Shown here piece after piece: positions 1-8,515 of a stretch of DNA of 64,000 nucleotides (positions within the stretch are counted from its first letter, which is position 1; each line of letters opens with the position of its first letter). The notes beneath the pieces were generated by a model. That model was given only the letters and a program-made list of their open reading frames with translations, searched no databases and was not told where the DNA came from. Origin of the DNA: Maledivibacter sp. (GTDB lineage: Bacteria; Bacillota; Clostridia; Peptostreptococcales; Caminicellaceae); NCBI GenBank assembly GCA_025210375.1, contig JAOASB010000052.1:62001-126000 (forward strand), given 5' to 3'. The translations under genes were made by a program, and so were the position numbers.

Positions 1-2
1 AT

Positions 3-1019
3 GCAGAGATTACAGAGGTACTACAGGTAAATGGCAATGCTGTAATTAATGAGAAAAAGGTAACGGATAATAAGGTAATAATAGGTGGAAATGTTAATGT
101 AAATATGCTTTATGCTACGGATGAACCAAGGAACCCAGTACATGAGCTAAAGCATGAGATACCATTTACCCATTTTGTTGAGGTTCCAAAGGCTGAAAAT
201 GATATGGATTGTAGGGTGGATGTAAATATAGATGAAGTTTATACAGATGTAAAGAAAAATATAAATGAAGAAAACAAGGTTTATGATGTGGAGGTTGTTT
301 TAAAGGCAAATGTTAAGGTTTACAAAAAGGTTGAAAAGGAAGTCTTACTGGATGCTTATTCTCCAACAAGAAAGTTGAATATACAAACAAATGACTTCAA
401 GTTTATGAAAAATATTGGAAGTAATTCTTCCCATGCTGTTATAAAGGAGACCATAGACACACCAAATGACTATCCAAGTATATTTAAAGTATTTACAGTA
501 AAGGCAAGACCAGTAGTAACGGATTATAGGATGATAGAAAATAAAAATATCATAGAGGGATTTATAGATACAAATGTTTTATATATGGCTGATACGGAGG
601 AAATGCAGGTACAATCATTTAATCAAGAGGTTCCATTTAGACACTATGTAGAGGTCGAGGGTATGAATGAAGATATGGAAGCCGATGTGAAGCTAGATAT
701 ACAAGACGTTGATTTTACTGCCATAAACTCAAAACAAATTGAAGCCAAATTTAGCTTGAATGCCCATAGCGAAGTAAATAAAGAATATGAAATGAATGTA
801 TTGATTAATATTGAAGATTTAGGAGAAGTAGATGATGATGACAACAAAGCCAGTATAACAATTTATTTTGTTCAAGAAGGGGATAATCTATGGGATATAG
901 CTAAAAGATACAATACAACTGTAAATGAAATTTTACAGACCAATGAGATCACAGATTCCGAGGAAGTTAAGGCAGGAAATAAAATAATAATTCAGAAAAA
1001 CTATGAATATAAGTTTTAG
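3..1019 (+). CDS. SPOCS/DUF3794 and LysM protein (5' end outside window)
   Basis: The frame is open from base 3 with no stop upstream, so the gene starts before the window. The visible part holds two similar beta-rich units of the SPOCS (DUF3794) type; the phrases VPFRHYVEVEGM and IPFTHFVEVPKA mark equivalent positions in each. A C-terminal LysM domain of about 45 residues follows (FVQEGDNLWDIAKRYNTTV), which in this family binds peptidoglycan or cortex. Proteins of this layout are linked to spore coat or cortex assembly in Clostridia, and the nearby sporulation and germination genes fit. No signal peptide can be judged because the N-terminus is missing. The exact role is unknown. Confidence 0.85.
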   Translation, partial: AEITEVLQVNGNAVINEKKVTDNKVIIGGNVNVNMLYATDEPRNPVHELKHEIPFTHFVEVPKAENDMDCRVDVNIDEVYTDVKKNINEENKVYDVEVVLKANVKVYKKVEKEVLLDAYSPTRKLNIQTNDFKFMKNIGSNSSHAVIKETIDTPNDYPSIFKVFTVKARPVVTDYRMIENKNIIEGFIDTNVLYMADTEEMQVQSFNQEVPFRHYVEVEGMNEDMEADVKLDIQDVDFTAINSKQIEAKFSLNAHSEVNKEYEMNVLINIEDLGEVDDDDNKASITIYFVQEGDNLWDIAKRYNTTVNEILQTNEITDSEEVKAGNKIIIQKNYEYKF

Positions 1020-1195
1020 ATTAGGAAATTTTATAGCTCTTACTTGGATAAGTTGCATAATACATCTGGTATGGCCTCGGAGATTTTAAAGTCATATATA
1101 GTAGATGACTTTCATAGAACATAATTATTCAATTTCCTCAGATAATAAAAAATGAAAGTTTTTGGTTAAAATATATCATAAAAAACATAAATTAT

Positions 1196-1226
1196 AAAAA
1201 ATCCGTAGTCGACTACGGATTTTTTG
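1196..1226 (+). terminator. Intrinsic terminator after the SPOCS-LysM gene
   Basis: A perfect 20-bp palindrome (ATCCGTAGTC/GACTACGGAT, 1201-1220) is preceded by A's and followed by six T's, a typical Rho-independent terminator that could also work in reverse. It is the only clear signal in the 308-base gap 1020-1327; I see no convincing promoter for ispE there. Confidence 0.85.
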
Positions 1227-1327
1227 TTTATAATAGTAAGTGTGCAAGAAAAATTGTATTCAGTATATTGTATTTCTAAATACACAAGCCTTTATAACTG
1301 GTCTTCATTGGAAAAGAGGTGCATGGT

Positions 1328-2191
1328 ATGTATGACATTAATTTAAAGGCACCGGCAAAGATAAATTTGTCACTAGATGTATTAAATAAAAGAGAAGATG
1401 GCTATCATAATGTTAAAATGGTGATGCAGCAAATAACTTTGTATGATGAAATATTTATGAGAAAAATTGAAAAAGGCATTACATTAACCACCGATTGTGG
1501 TTTTTTACCTACTGATATATCGAATATTGCTTATAAAGCAGCCGATTCCATGTTCGAAAAATACAATATAAATAGTGGAATCCATATAGATATTAAAAAG
1601 AATATTCCTATCGCAGCAGGTTTAGCCGGAGGAAGTAGTGATGCAGCTAGTGTTATAAAGGGAATAAATAGTTTGTTTGATCTAAACCTTTCTATAGAAG
1701 AAATGATGGAGATAGGAACTCCAATTGGTGCAGATGTTCCATTTTGCATATTAGGTGATGGAGCCCTTGCGGAAGGTATAGGAGAAAAGCTTAGTCCTAT
1801 TAAAGGGCTAAGAAGCGGTTGGATAGTTTTATCAAAACCCAATATATGTGTATCTACTGCAGAAGCATATTCAAATTTAAATTTAGATCATATCGAAGAT
1901 AGGCCGAATACAGATCTGCTATTAAAGTCCCTTGAAATAGATAATTTGTACAATATAGCTAATAATCTAAACAATGTTTTTGAAGTAGGGATATTTAAAA
2001 AGCATCCTATAGTAAAAATAATCAAAGAAAAAATGCTTGAATATGGGGCACTAGGTAGTTTGATGAGTGGCAGTGGACCAAGTGTATATGGAATTTTTAA
2101 AGATTATAATAAGGCAAAATCAGCATATGAAAAATTGAGACTTTTATATAATCAAACTTTTTTAGTTAGGTCTTATAACGGGAGGCAGTAA
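1328..2191 (+). CDS. ispE: 4-diphosphocytidyl-2-C-methyl-D-erythritol kinase
   Basis: IspE is a GHMP-family kinase that phosphorylates 4-diphosphocytidyl-2-C-methylerythritol in the MEP pathway of isoprenoid synthesis. The N-terminal APAKINLSLDV motif, the GHMP glycine-rich loop PIAAGLAGGSSDAA and the C-terminal SLMSGSGPSVYGIF motif are all present. Length is 287 aa, normal for the family. I chose ATG 1328 because AAAGAGG (1313-1319) lies 8 bases upstream; a GTG at 1319 overlaps that site. The stop sits one base before the next gene, whose ribosome binding site is inside the ispE end, so the two are probably co-transcribed. Confidence 0.95.
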   Translation: MYDINLKAPAKINLSLDVLNKREDGYHNVKMVMQQITLYDEIFMRKIEKGITLTTDCGFLPTDISNIAYKAADSMFEKYNINSGIHIDIKKNIPIAAGLAGGSSDAASVIKGINSLFDLNLSIEEMMEIGTPIGADVPFCILGDGALAEGIGEKLSPIKGLRSGWIVLSKPNICVSTAEAYSNLNLDHIEDRPNTDLLLKSLEIDNLYNIANNLNNVFEVGIFKKHPIVKIIKEKMLEYGALGSLMSGSGPSVYGIFKDYNKAKSAYEKLRLLYNQTFLVRSYNGRQ

Positions 2192-2192
2192 A

Positions 2193-2876
2193 ATGACGGA
2201 ATCAAAATCTAATAAATTAGAGATTAGTAATTATAAACCCTTAAGAGAAATTGTATTTGAATACCTAAGGAATTCTATTTTAAGTGGAGAATTAGAACCT
2301 GGAGAAAGACTTATGGAATTACAGCTTGCACAGCAACTTGGGGTTAGTCGAACACCTATTAGGGAAGCCATAAGAAAGCTTGAGTTAGAGGGCTTTGTGG
2401 AAATGCTCCCTAGAAAGGGTGCCTATGTAGCCGATGTATCAATTAAGGATATCTTAGATGTATTGGAGGTTAGGATGTTTCTTGAGGGATTAGCTACAAA
2501 CTTAGCTGCTGAGAGAATGACTGACGAAGAAATAGAAGAGTTAAAGGTTATATTACAAAAGTTTGAAGATGAAATAGAAACTATGGAAAAACAGGAAATG
2601 ATTAAACTGGATAATAAATTCCATGATACCATAATTAAAGGGTCTAGGAATAATAAACTTATGCAGATAGTTCAGGGATTACAAGAGCAATTTCAAAGGT
2701 TTAGAGTGATTTATTTTAATGAATACAGCGAACATCAAGATTTGATTAAATATCATAGGGCCATAGTTAAAGCGATTGCCGACAGGGATTCAAAAAAAGC
2801 CCAGGAGTATGCTCAAACCCACGTTGAGATGATAGAGGAATCAATAATAAAGTGGAAAAAGAAAAATGAAAAGTGA
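2193..2876 (+). CDS. GntR-family (FCD) transcriptional regulator
   Basis: A 227-aa cytoplasmic DNA-binding regulator. Residues about 14-80 form a GntR winged helix-turn-helix (LAQQLGVSRTPIREAIRKLE), and about 90-220 an all-helical FCD ligand domain. Residues that in this family form a metal and carboxylate site are visible: an Asp/His pair in LDNKFHDTI, a His in KYHRAI and a His in QTHVEMI. Ligands for the family are usually small organic acids; the effector here cannot be told. GGAGG just before the ispE stop serves as its ribosome binding site and implies co-transcription with ispE. Confidence 0.92.
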   Translation: MTESKSNKLEISNYKPLREIVFEYLRNSILSGELEPGERLMELQLAQQLGVSRTPIREAIRKLELEGFVEMLPRKGAYVADVSIKDILDVLEVRMFLEGLATNLAAERMTDEEIEELKVILQKFEDEIETMEKQEMIKLDNKFHDTIIKGSRNNKLMQIVQGLQEQFQRFRVIYFNEYSEHQDLIKYHRAIVKAIADRDSKKAQEYAQTHVEMIEESIIKWKKKNEK

Positions 2877-2950
2877 TATATAAGATAACAAAAAAATAAT
2901 CCAAAGGACAGTATGCTTTTGGGTTATAAGTTTAAAGTTTTTATAATTAG

Positions 2951-3155
2951 GGGGAAAGGCTTAGGCCTTTCTCAGGCTGCTTAACAAACCCGAATTTCTT
3001 CGTTGTTGCTTCAAGCAAGAACCCTTACGTATGTCTATATACGCTTCGGTCTCTCGCTTTCAGCACGCCTCGAACTTCAGTTTGTTAAGCAGCCTGCCAT
3101 CTGGTTGACTTTGTCAACAATCTGGGAAAGGCTTAGGCCTTTCTTTATTTTTTTG
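2951..3155. repeat. Long double-stem hairpin element, copy 1
   Basis: Structured intergenic element. The outer arms AGGCTGCTTAACAAAC (2974-2989) and GTTTGTTAAGCAGCCT (3080-3095) are perfectly complementary. Inside are an imperfect second stem (around 3008-3020 and 3051-3064) and a central mini-hairpin CGTAT...ATACG. It is flanked by two identical small hairpins, GAAAGGC-TTAG-GCCTTTC, at 2954-2971 and 3126-3143; the second is followed by T's and looks like a terminator. Copies at 10627 and 10800 keep the loops but have different stem bases. It fills most of the gap 2877-3274; the rest holds a partial AAGTTCTAAG-type arm at about 3172-3205. Confidence 0.85.
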
Positions 3156-3274
3156 TTTAAAAGAATGATCTTGAGTCCTAGAACTTTTCACTTAGAACTT
3201 AGAATATCCATGTATATCCTAATACAATTTTGCAAACTCTAAGTAAAGGAAATTTTCGTAAAGGAAGTGACTTA

Positions 3275-3484
3275 ATGTCAATAGAACCTGAAAAAATTAA
3301 AAGCTTGGCTACTATGTATCTTCTATTGATGATAATAGGAGTTTCAATTTTTTCTATTTTTATAGATTCTAAGGCCCTAAGGAAGAAGAAGTTAAAAAAA
3401 GAAGCAAAAGCCTGTAGGTTTATTGGATACGTATATTTGATTGGGGGAGTCACTTTTTTTGTGGTAATGAAATATGTTCTTTAA
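3275..3484 (+). CDS. Small two-helix membrane protein (CLC_0170-like)
   Basis: A 69-aa protein with two hydrophobic segments (about residues 10-30 and 48-67) separated by a very basic loop (LRKKKLKKEAKA). AAGGAAG at 3261-3267 lies 7 bases before ATG 3275, which decides the start. It sits 37 bases ahead of the GerA-type gene, where small proteins of the CLC_0170 type occur in other Clostridia; that family name is from memory and not certain. A link to germination is inferred only from position. Confidence 0.65.
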   Translation: MSIEPEKIKSLATMYLLLMIIGVSIFSIFIDSKALRKKKLKKEAKACRFIGYVYLIGGVTFFVVMKYVL

Positions 3485-3521
3485 AAAAGTATAGCCCATA
3501 GGCTATGTTTGGAGGTATTAT

Positions 3522-5102
3522 ATGGATTTTTATGAAAAGCTCTTCAAGCCTAAGGAAGATATTCAAAACAAAATAAATATAACCAAGAGTTTGGAAGAAA
3601 ATCTAAAAGCCATAAAAGGGATGTTAAATAATTGCGATGACGTAGTATATAGAGAATTTAACGTTGGAAAAAATCAGAGGCTAAAATTTGCCACTGTATA
3701 TGCAGAAGGACTTGCAGATAAGGTTATAGTAAATGAATATGTTTTAAAAAATCTTATGATGCTTGCAAGAATAACCGAGCCAGAAGTAAATACTATAAGG
3801 GAAAAGGTCTATGACCTTATAAAGGATGGCGTACTATCGGTATCGGATTTAAAGGAAGTAGATAATCTAAATCATGTTGTAGATAATATATTGACGGGGG
3901 AAACAGTTCTTTTAATTGATAAATGGGATAAGGCTATAGTTATCGCTTCAAAGGGATGGCCTATGAGGGGAATATCTGAGCCACAATCCGATGTGGTGAT
4001 AAGAGGTTCTCGTGAAGGCTTTACAGAGACTTTGAGGGTTAATACTGCATTAGTTAGAAGGAGAATCCGGGACCCAAAATTTAAGATAAAGCAGATGCAG
4101 ATTGGGGAGAGATCAAAAACCGATGTTGCAGTACTATTTATAGATGGATTGGTTAACCAAGATATATTACAAACCGTGGTCTATAGGTTAAAAGCAATTG
4201 AAATAGACAGCATTATGGAAAGTGGGTATATAGAACAGCTCATAGAGGATAATTGGAGGTCTCCATTCCCCCAGATTCAAGGGACTGAAAGGCCAGAAAA
4301 GGTGGCAGCCAGCCTTTATGAAGGAAAAGTTGCCATTATCATCGATAATACCCCTTTCTCATTAATAGTACCTACTACATTTAACACCTTGCTTCAAGCT
4401 TCGGAGGATTATAATGAAAGATTCCTAATTTCAAGTGCCATAAGAATACTTAGATATCTGGCCATGGTTGTATCGATTTCACTGCCTGCATTATACATTG
4501 CCATGCTCTCTTACCATCCGGGTATGATTCCAACGGAGCTGGCCCTTTATATAGCAGGAAATCGGGATGGAGTACCCTTTCCAGCCGTGATAGAAGCCTT
4601 TATCATGGAAGCCGCCCTGGAGCTGCTCAGGGAGGCGGGAATAAGACTACCTGGGCCCATAGGATCTACCATAGGTATAGTGGGGGGCTTAGTCCTTGGT
4701 CAAGCCGCCGTTGATGCAGGGATAGTTAGTTCTTTGATGGTTATAGTCGTTGCAATAACTGCCATTGCCGCTTACTCTATTCCTAATTACAGCTTTGGTA
4801 TTTCATTTAGACTATTAAGATTTACATATATGGTGGCAGCAGGCTTTTTGGGACTTTATGGAGTGATGCTCGGAATTTTAATCACACTTATCCATCTATG
4901 TAATTTAAAGAGTTTTGGGGTACCATACTTGTCTCCATTTGTATATAACATGTCTATAAAGGATTTAAAGGATACCTTTATAAGGGCACCTTTACACAAA
5001 ATGAAGCGTAGACCTGAATACATAGCCAAAAACGATAAAGATAAGCTTGTAAATCACTTTAGTAGAGATTATTTAAAGAAGGGTGAAGATGATAGTGGAT
5101 AG
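3522..5102 (+). CDS. Spore germination receptor A subunit (GerA family)
   Basis: A 526-aa GerAA-type subunit of a nutrient germinant receptor in the inner spore membrane. A long hydrophilic N-terminal region (about 1-290) precedes five or so membrane segments (about 300-460) and a short basic tail. Family hallmarks include SREGFTETLRVNTALVRRRI and the region PFPAVIEAFIMEAALELLREAG. GGAGG lies 7 bases upstream of the ATG. The B and C subunit genes follow with overlapping ends, as in gerA operons, so translation is probably coupled. Which germinant it senses cannot be read from sequence. Confidence 0.95.
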   Translation: MDFYEKLFKPKEDIQNKINITKSLEENLKAIKGMLNNCDDVVYREFNVGKNQRLKFATVYAEGLADKVIVNEYVLKNLMMLARITEPEVNTIREKVYDLIKDGVLSVSDLKEVDNLNHVVDNILTGETVLLIDKWDKAIVIASKGWPMRGISEPQSDVVIRGSREGFTETLRVNTALVRRRIRDPKFKIKQMQIGERSKTDVAVLFIDGLVNQDILQTVVYRLKAIEIDSIMESGYIEQLIEDNWRSPFPQIQGTERPEKVAASLYEGKVAIIIDNTPFSLIVPTTFNTLLQASEDYNERFLISSAIRILRYLAMVVSISLPALYIAMLSYHPGMIPTELALYIAGNRDGVPFPAVIEAFIMEAALELLREAGIRLPGPIGSTIGIVGGLVLGQAAVDAGIVSSLMVIVVAITAIAAYSIPNYSFGISFRLLRFTYMVAAGFLGLYGVMLGILITLIHLCNLKSFGVPYLSPFVYNMSIKDLKDTFIRAPLHKMKRRPEYIAKNDKDKLVNHFSRDYLKKGEDDSG

Positions 5103-6207
5103 AAATAATGATGCCATTATGAGCAATCAACTATATTCTATTTTAGTAACTAGTATAATAGGAATAGGAATTTTGTCATTACCTAGGGCTCTTGCCACAA
5201 AGGCTGGACCAGATAGCCTTATCGTATTACTTATAGGGAGCATAGCATTTTTGATTATAGCACTATTGATGGAAAAACTAGTGATGAAGTTTCCTCGAAA
5301 AACTATGATTGAGATTAGTGATTCCATTCTCTTCAAACCCATGGGTCTGATAATTGGGTTTATATATTTTATGTATATGTTCCTAATCACAGCATTAGAA
5401 GTTAGGGCATTTGCTGAAATAACTAAGAATTTTCTATTATTAAATACACCTATCGAAGTGATAATCATAACCTTTTTAGTTTCGGTAGCCTATTTAGTTA
5501 GAAGCGGGATTGAATCAATAGCTAGACTCTCGGTGATAGTACTTCCATTATCCATATTTCCCGCTATAATCGTAATGCTCGTATCTATACGTGATTTAGA
5601 TTTCACATATTTTTTACCTATACTGAGAACACCACTGCCAGATCTAATGAATGCTATACCACAGGTGTTTTTTAGTTTTTTAGGTTTTGAATTTATTTTG
5701 TATCTAGGTTTTTTTGTAAAGGATACAAAGAATTTAAAGAAAACAGCCGTATCTACCATAGGCTTCATTTCCATAGTATACTTTATCTTTACTGCAGTAA
5801 CCATCGCAAGATTTGGCATTGCAGAAAATAAAAGTCTTATTTGGCCCGTAGTGACGCTTTTCAAGAGTGTCGATTTACCAGGTACTTTACTTGAGAATGT
5901 AGAGGTCGTGATAATGTCTACATGGCTTCTATCCGTATTTATGACTGTATGTGTAGCCTATTATGGAGCAACATTTCTTCTTAGCAGAATAGTTAAATCT
6001 AGGGAACACAATTATTTGGCTTTGTTCTTACTGCCTTTAATATACATGCTGTCGTTAATACCTGAAAACATTGTTCAAGTAGGTGATTATTTAGACCAGT
6101 ATGCAAATAACTTTGGAATGATAGTAGGTTTTATCATACCTGTTTTCTTATTTTTGGTCAGCTTTTTCAGAAGGAAGCCTAAAAAGGGGAGGAAGAAAAA
6201 TGCCTAG
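5089..6207 (+). CDS. Spore germination receptor B subunit (GerAB family permease)
   Basis: A 372-aa integral membrane protein of the GerAB/endospore germination permease family, related to amino-acid transporters of the APC type, with about ten predicted membrane helices. It is thought to bind the germinant within the receptor. I chose ATG 5089 because AGAAGGG sits 5 bases upstream; a GTG at 5083 overlaps that site. It overlaps the A-subunit gene by 14 bases and the C-subunit gene by 8, a strong sign of coupled translation. The C-terminal tail is very basic (RRKPKKGRKKNA). Confidence 0.94.
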   Translation: MIVDRNNDAIMSNQLYSILVTSIIGIGILSLPRALATKAGPDSLIVLLIGSIAFLIIALLMEKLVMKFPRKTMIEISDSILFKPMGLIIGFIYFMYMFLITALEVRAFAEITKNFLLLNTPIEVIIITFLVSVAYLVRSGIESIARLSVIVLPLSIFPAIIVMLVSIRDLDFTYFLPILRTPLPDLMNAIPQVFFSFLGFEFILYLGFFVKDTKNLKKTAVSTIGFISIVYFIFTAVTIARFGIAENKSLIWPVVTLFKSVDLPGTLLENVEVVIMSTWLLSVFMTVCVAYYGATFLLSRIVKSREHNYLALFLLPLIYMLSLIPENIVQVGDYLDQYANNFGMIVGFIIPVFLFLVSFFRRKPKKGRKKNA

Positions 6208-7372
6208 GATAAAGCTATATTTATTTATAGGGGCTATTCCTATTCTTTTATTAAGTGGTTGTTGGGATAAGGTTGAAATAGATGAGAGAGCTTTTATTAC
6301 TGCCATAGGTTATGATATGTATGAGGGAAGAGATAGGGAAAAGGAAGAAAAATTAGAAAAAGAAACCCAAGAGCAGTCCATAGAAAGATACGTCAGAACA
6401 GTTACCTATCCAAATGTATCGGTTATAGCGGGAAAAGGAGAAGGAGATCCCTTTTTTATATATACTACTACCTGCGTAAGCTGGGCCGATGGTAGGCAGC
6501 AGGTAGCCCTAAGGGATAATAAGAATTTCTATGTATACCATTTAAAGACTGTAATATTTAGCGAAGAAGTGGCAAAGGATGAGAAGCTTTTTAGAGAGAT
6601 GTTCGATACCTTTCAAAGAAGTGTTTTCTTAAATAGAAAGCTATATTTCTTTATAACCCCGGATAAGGCAAAGGATGTACTTAATACCGATACGGGAAAG
6701 AATATGGATGTAGGACTGTATATTGAGGAATTAATGGATAAGGAAATAAAACCCACTAGAATGTCTAGAAGTGATCTTGGAACTATAGTTATTGATCTTA
6801 TGGAAAGCAATGCCGCCTTAGCACCCCGTATTATAAAATCCAAGGATGGTTTGAAGGTGAGTGGTGCCGCTATACTGAAGGACAATAAAATGATAGGGAT
6901 GTTGGGAGAACTAGAAACTAGGGATGCGTTGGTTCTAAAAGGAGATATTAAAAGTGCTGATTATACATTTAAAGTAGATGACAAGTTCATAGCAGTGAAT
7001 CAAACTTCTCTAAAGTCAAAAATGAAAGCCTACGAGGATAAGGATGGAAAAATAAATGTAGATTTTAAAATTACAGCCGAGGGAGATATTATTCAGCATT
7101 ACTTTGATACCCCTAATGAGCCCTTTGATGATAAATATATAAATAAGGTAAATAAGAAACTTAATGAACTACTCTCAAAGGAGCTGGAAGACCTGTTTAA
7201 GAAGGTTCAAAGGGACTTTGAGGCAGATATTTTCAAAGTGGGAGAAAATTTAAGAAAATTTGAACCGGATACATGGGAAAAAATTAAGAATAATTGGGAA
7301 GAAGTCTATCCAAAGGTAAAGGTTAATGTAGATTACAAAATGAATATTAGAAGAGTTGGGATAGAAGGATAA
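6200..7372 (+). CDS. Spore germination lipoprotein C subunit (Ger(x)C family)
   Basis: A 390-aa lipoprotein subunit of the germinant receptor. The N-terminus has a signal segment ending in the lipobox LLSGC at residues 17-21, followed by WDKVEIDERAFITAIGYD, the family signature. The rest is a soluble extracytoplasmic domain with the characteristic C-terminal Ger(x)C region (about 200-385). GGGGAGG lies upstream of the ATG inside the end of the B-subunit gene. It completes an A-B-C receptor operon with normal subunit lengths and no breaks. Confidence 0.94.
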   Translation: MPRIKLYLFIGAIPILLLSGCWDKVEIDERAFITAIGYDMYEGRDREKEEKLEKETQEQSIERYVRTVTYPNVSVIAGKGEGDPFFIYTTTCVSWADGRQQVALRDNKNFYVYHLKTVIFSEEVAKDEKLFREMFDTFQRSVFLNRKLYFFITPDKAKDVLNTDTGKNMDVGLYIEELMDKEIKPTRMSRSDLGTIVIDLMESNAALAPRIIKSKDGLKVSGAAILKDNKMIGMLGELETRDALVLKGDIKSADYTFKVDDKFIAVNQTSLKSKMKAYEDKDGKINVDFKITAEGDIIQHYFDTPNEPFDDKYINKVNKKLNELLSKELEDLFKKVQRDFEADIFKVGENLRKFEPDTWEKIKNNWEEVYPKVKVNVDYKMNIRRVGIEG

Positions 7373-7380
7373 TTTAGGCT

Positions 7381-7540
7381 AAGGCATATTCAAAAAATAA
7401 ACTAGTCATCTTACTCGTTCTTTTGATTCTTTTCGTCGTTACTGGGTCACTTACATACAGTGAGTATGCGCGTGACCCAGTGCCTAGAAAATAATCAAAA
7501 TTACTTCGTAACCTGACTAGTTTATTTTTTCATATGCCTA
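7381..7540. repeat. Long double-stem hairpin element, divergent copy
   Basis: Fills the 260-base gap after the germination operon. The outer arms at 7381-7408 and 7514-7540 pair over about 27 bases with one small bulge. The inner stem ACTGGGTCAC (7441-7450) pairs with GTGACCCAGT (7472-7481), and the apex has a CATAC/GTATG mini-hairpin. The order of parts and short loop phrases (TTCGTCGTT, CTTACATAC, GTGCCTAGAA) parallel the elements at 2951 and 10627, although the stems share no sequence. The right arm contains a T-run, so it may also end transcription of the ger operon. Confidence 0.75.
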
Positions 7541-7632
7541 GAAAGATACTTTTCACATTATCCAGTATAAAAATTCCCCTTTTTGCTAATACTTTTAATG
7601 AAAATAATATTATAGCAAACGGGGGAATTATT

Positions 7633-8301
7633 ATGAAGAATAAAAAAATCTATATTGTTGGAACCATAGTTTTTGCACTTATAGCTTCTGTTATATCTAT
7701 TTATACCATTGATGTATACAAAAATAGGGAAAGCTTTAAAGAAAACCTAATAAGATTTCATGTCATAGCAAATAGTGATGCGTCCTTCGATCAAGCCCTT
7801 AAGCTAAAGGTGAGGGATAAGGTTTTAAAGGAAATGAGTAGCAAATTTGATACCAGGGATATAAATGAAGCCAAGGAAATTTTAACAGATAACTTAGATT
7901 ATATTGAAGAAATAGCAATGGAAGAGATAAAGAAAAATGGTTTTGATTATCCTGTGAAGATAGCATTGGAGGAACATGATTTTCCAACAAAAAACTATGG
8001 TAATATAACCTTGCCAGCTGGAAATTATCAAGCTTTAAGGGTGGTTATTGGAGATGGACAAGGGAAAAACTGGTGGTGTGTTCTATTCCCACCCCTATGC
8101 TTTATTGATGTGAAAAATGGTTTAACCGATGATAAAACAAAGAATGAATTAAAAACAGTATTGTCAGAAGATGAGTATAATATGATAAGTGCTGCGGCTT
8201 CACAAGAAGGAGAACTACCTATAAAGCTAAAATTTAAGGTGGTAGAGATATTAGAAAAATCAAAATGGAAGTTAAGTAAAATTGTATGGAATAAGAAATA
8301 A
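7633..8301 (+). CDS. spoIIR: Stage II sporulation protein R
   Basis: SpoIIR is the forespore-made signal protein that is exported to the intermembrane space and triggers SpoIIGA to process pro-sigma-E in the mother cell. The 222-aa product has an N-terminal hydrophobic anchor or signal (about residues 7-28), then the family core starting at NLIRFHVIANSDASFDQALKLKVRD and including GNYQALRVVIGDGQGKNWWCVLFPPLCF. ATG 7633 was chosen because GGGGGAA lies 6 bases upstream. It sits alone between structured repeats, consistent with its own forespore promoter, which I could not identify with confidence. Confidence 0.93.
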   Translation: MKNKKIYIVGTIVFALIASVISIYTIDVYKNRESFKENLIRFHVIANSDASFDQALKLKVRDKVLKEMSSKFDTRDINEAKEILTDNLDYIEEIAMEEIKKNGFDYPVKIALEEHDFPTKNYGNITLPAGNYQALRVVIGDGQGKNWWCVLFPPLCFIDVKNGLTDDKTKNELKTVLSEDEYNMISAAASQEGELPIKLKFKVVEILEKSKWKLSKIVWNKK

Positions 8302-8311
8302 GTAGACTGAA

Positions 8312-8450
8312 TACAAGTTCTAAGGGCTAAGTTACAACTTCAAATCTAGAAAATCTAGGGTCAGACTTTTATAATTTTATAAAAGCCTGACCCTTTTTGG
8401 TGATTTTTTACCTGCAACTTGGAACATATACCTTGCAACTTGCAACTAAA
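8312..8450. repeat. AAGTTCTAAG-family inverted repeat with terminator core
   Basis: Left arm begins ACAAGTTCTAAGG; the right arm carries AACTTGGAACAT and TTGCAACTTGCAACT. The core is a strong hairpin GGGTCAG...CTGACCC (8358-8393) followed by five T's, a likely terminator for spoIIR. It belongs to the intergenic family seen also at 12813, 14142, 17095, 18628, 21521, 32161, 35341 and 58710. Confidence 0.75.
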
Positions 8451-8515
8451 TGAATAAACCCATTTGCTAATACAAAAAATAAACCTGAATCTAAAAAATG
8501 GGAGGAGGCAAAATC

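Noticed and set aside
3003-3242. 79-codon open frame in the gap after the GntR gene
   Set aside because: It lies in the hairpin element; similar frames appear in the copies at 10707 only because the repeat is copied, and there is no ribosome binding site.
3100-3275. Sigma-G promoter before the germination operon
   Set aside because: GAATA occurs near 3202, but no acceptable -10 lies at the right distance.
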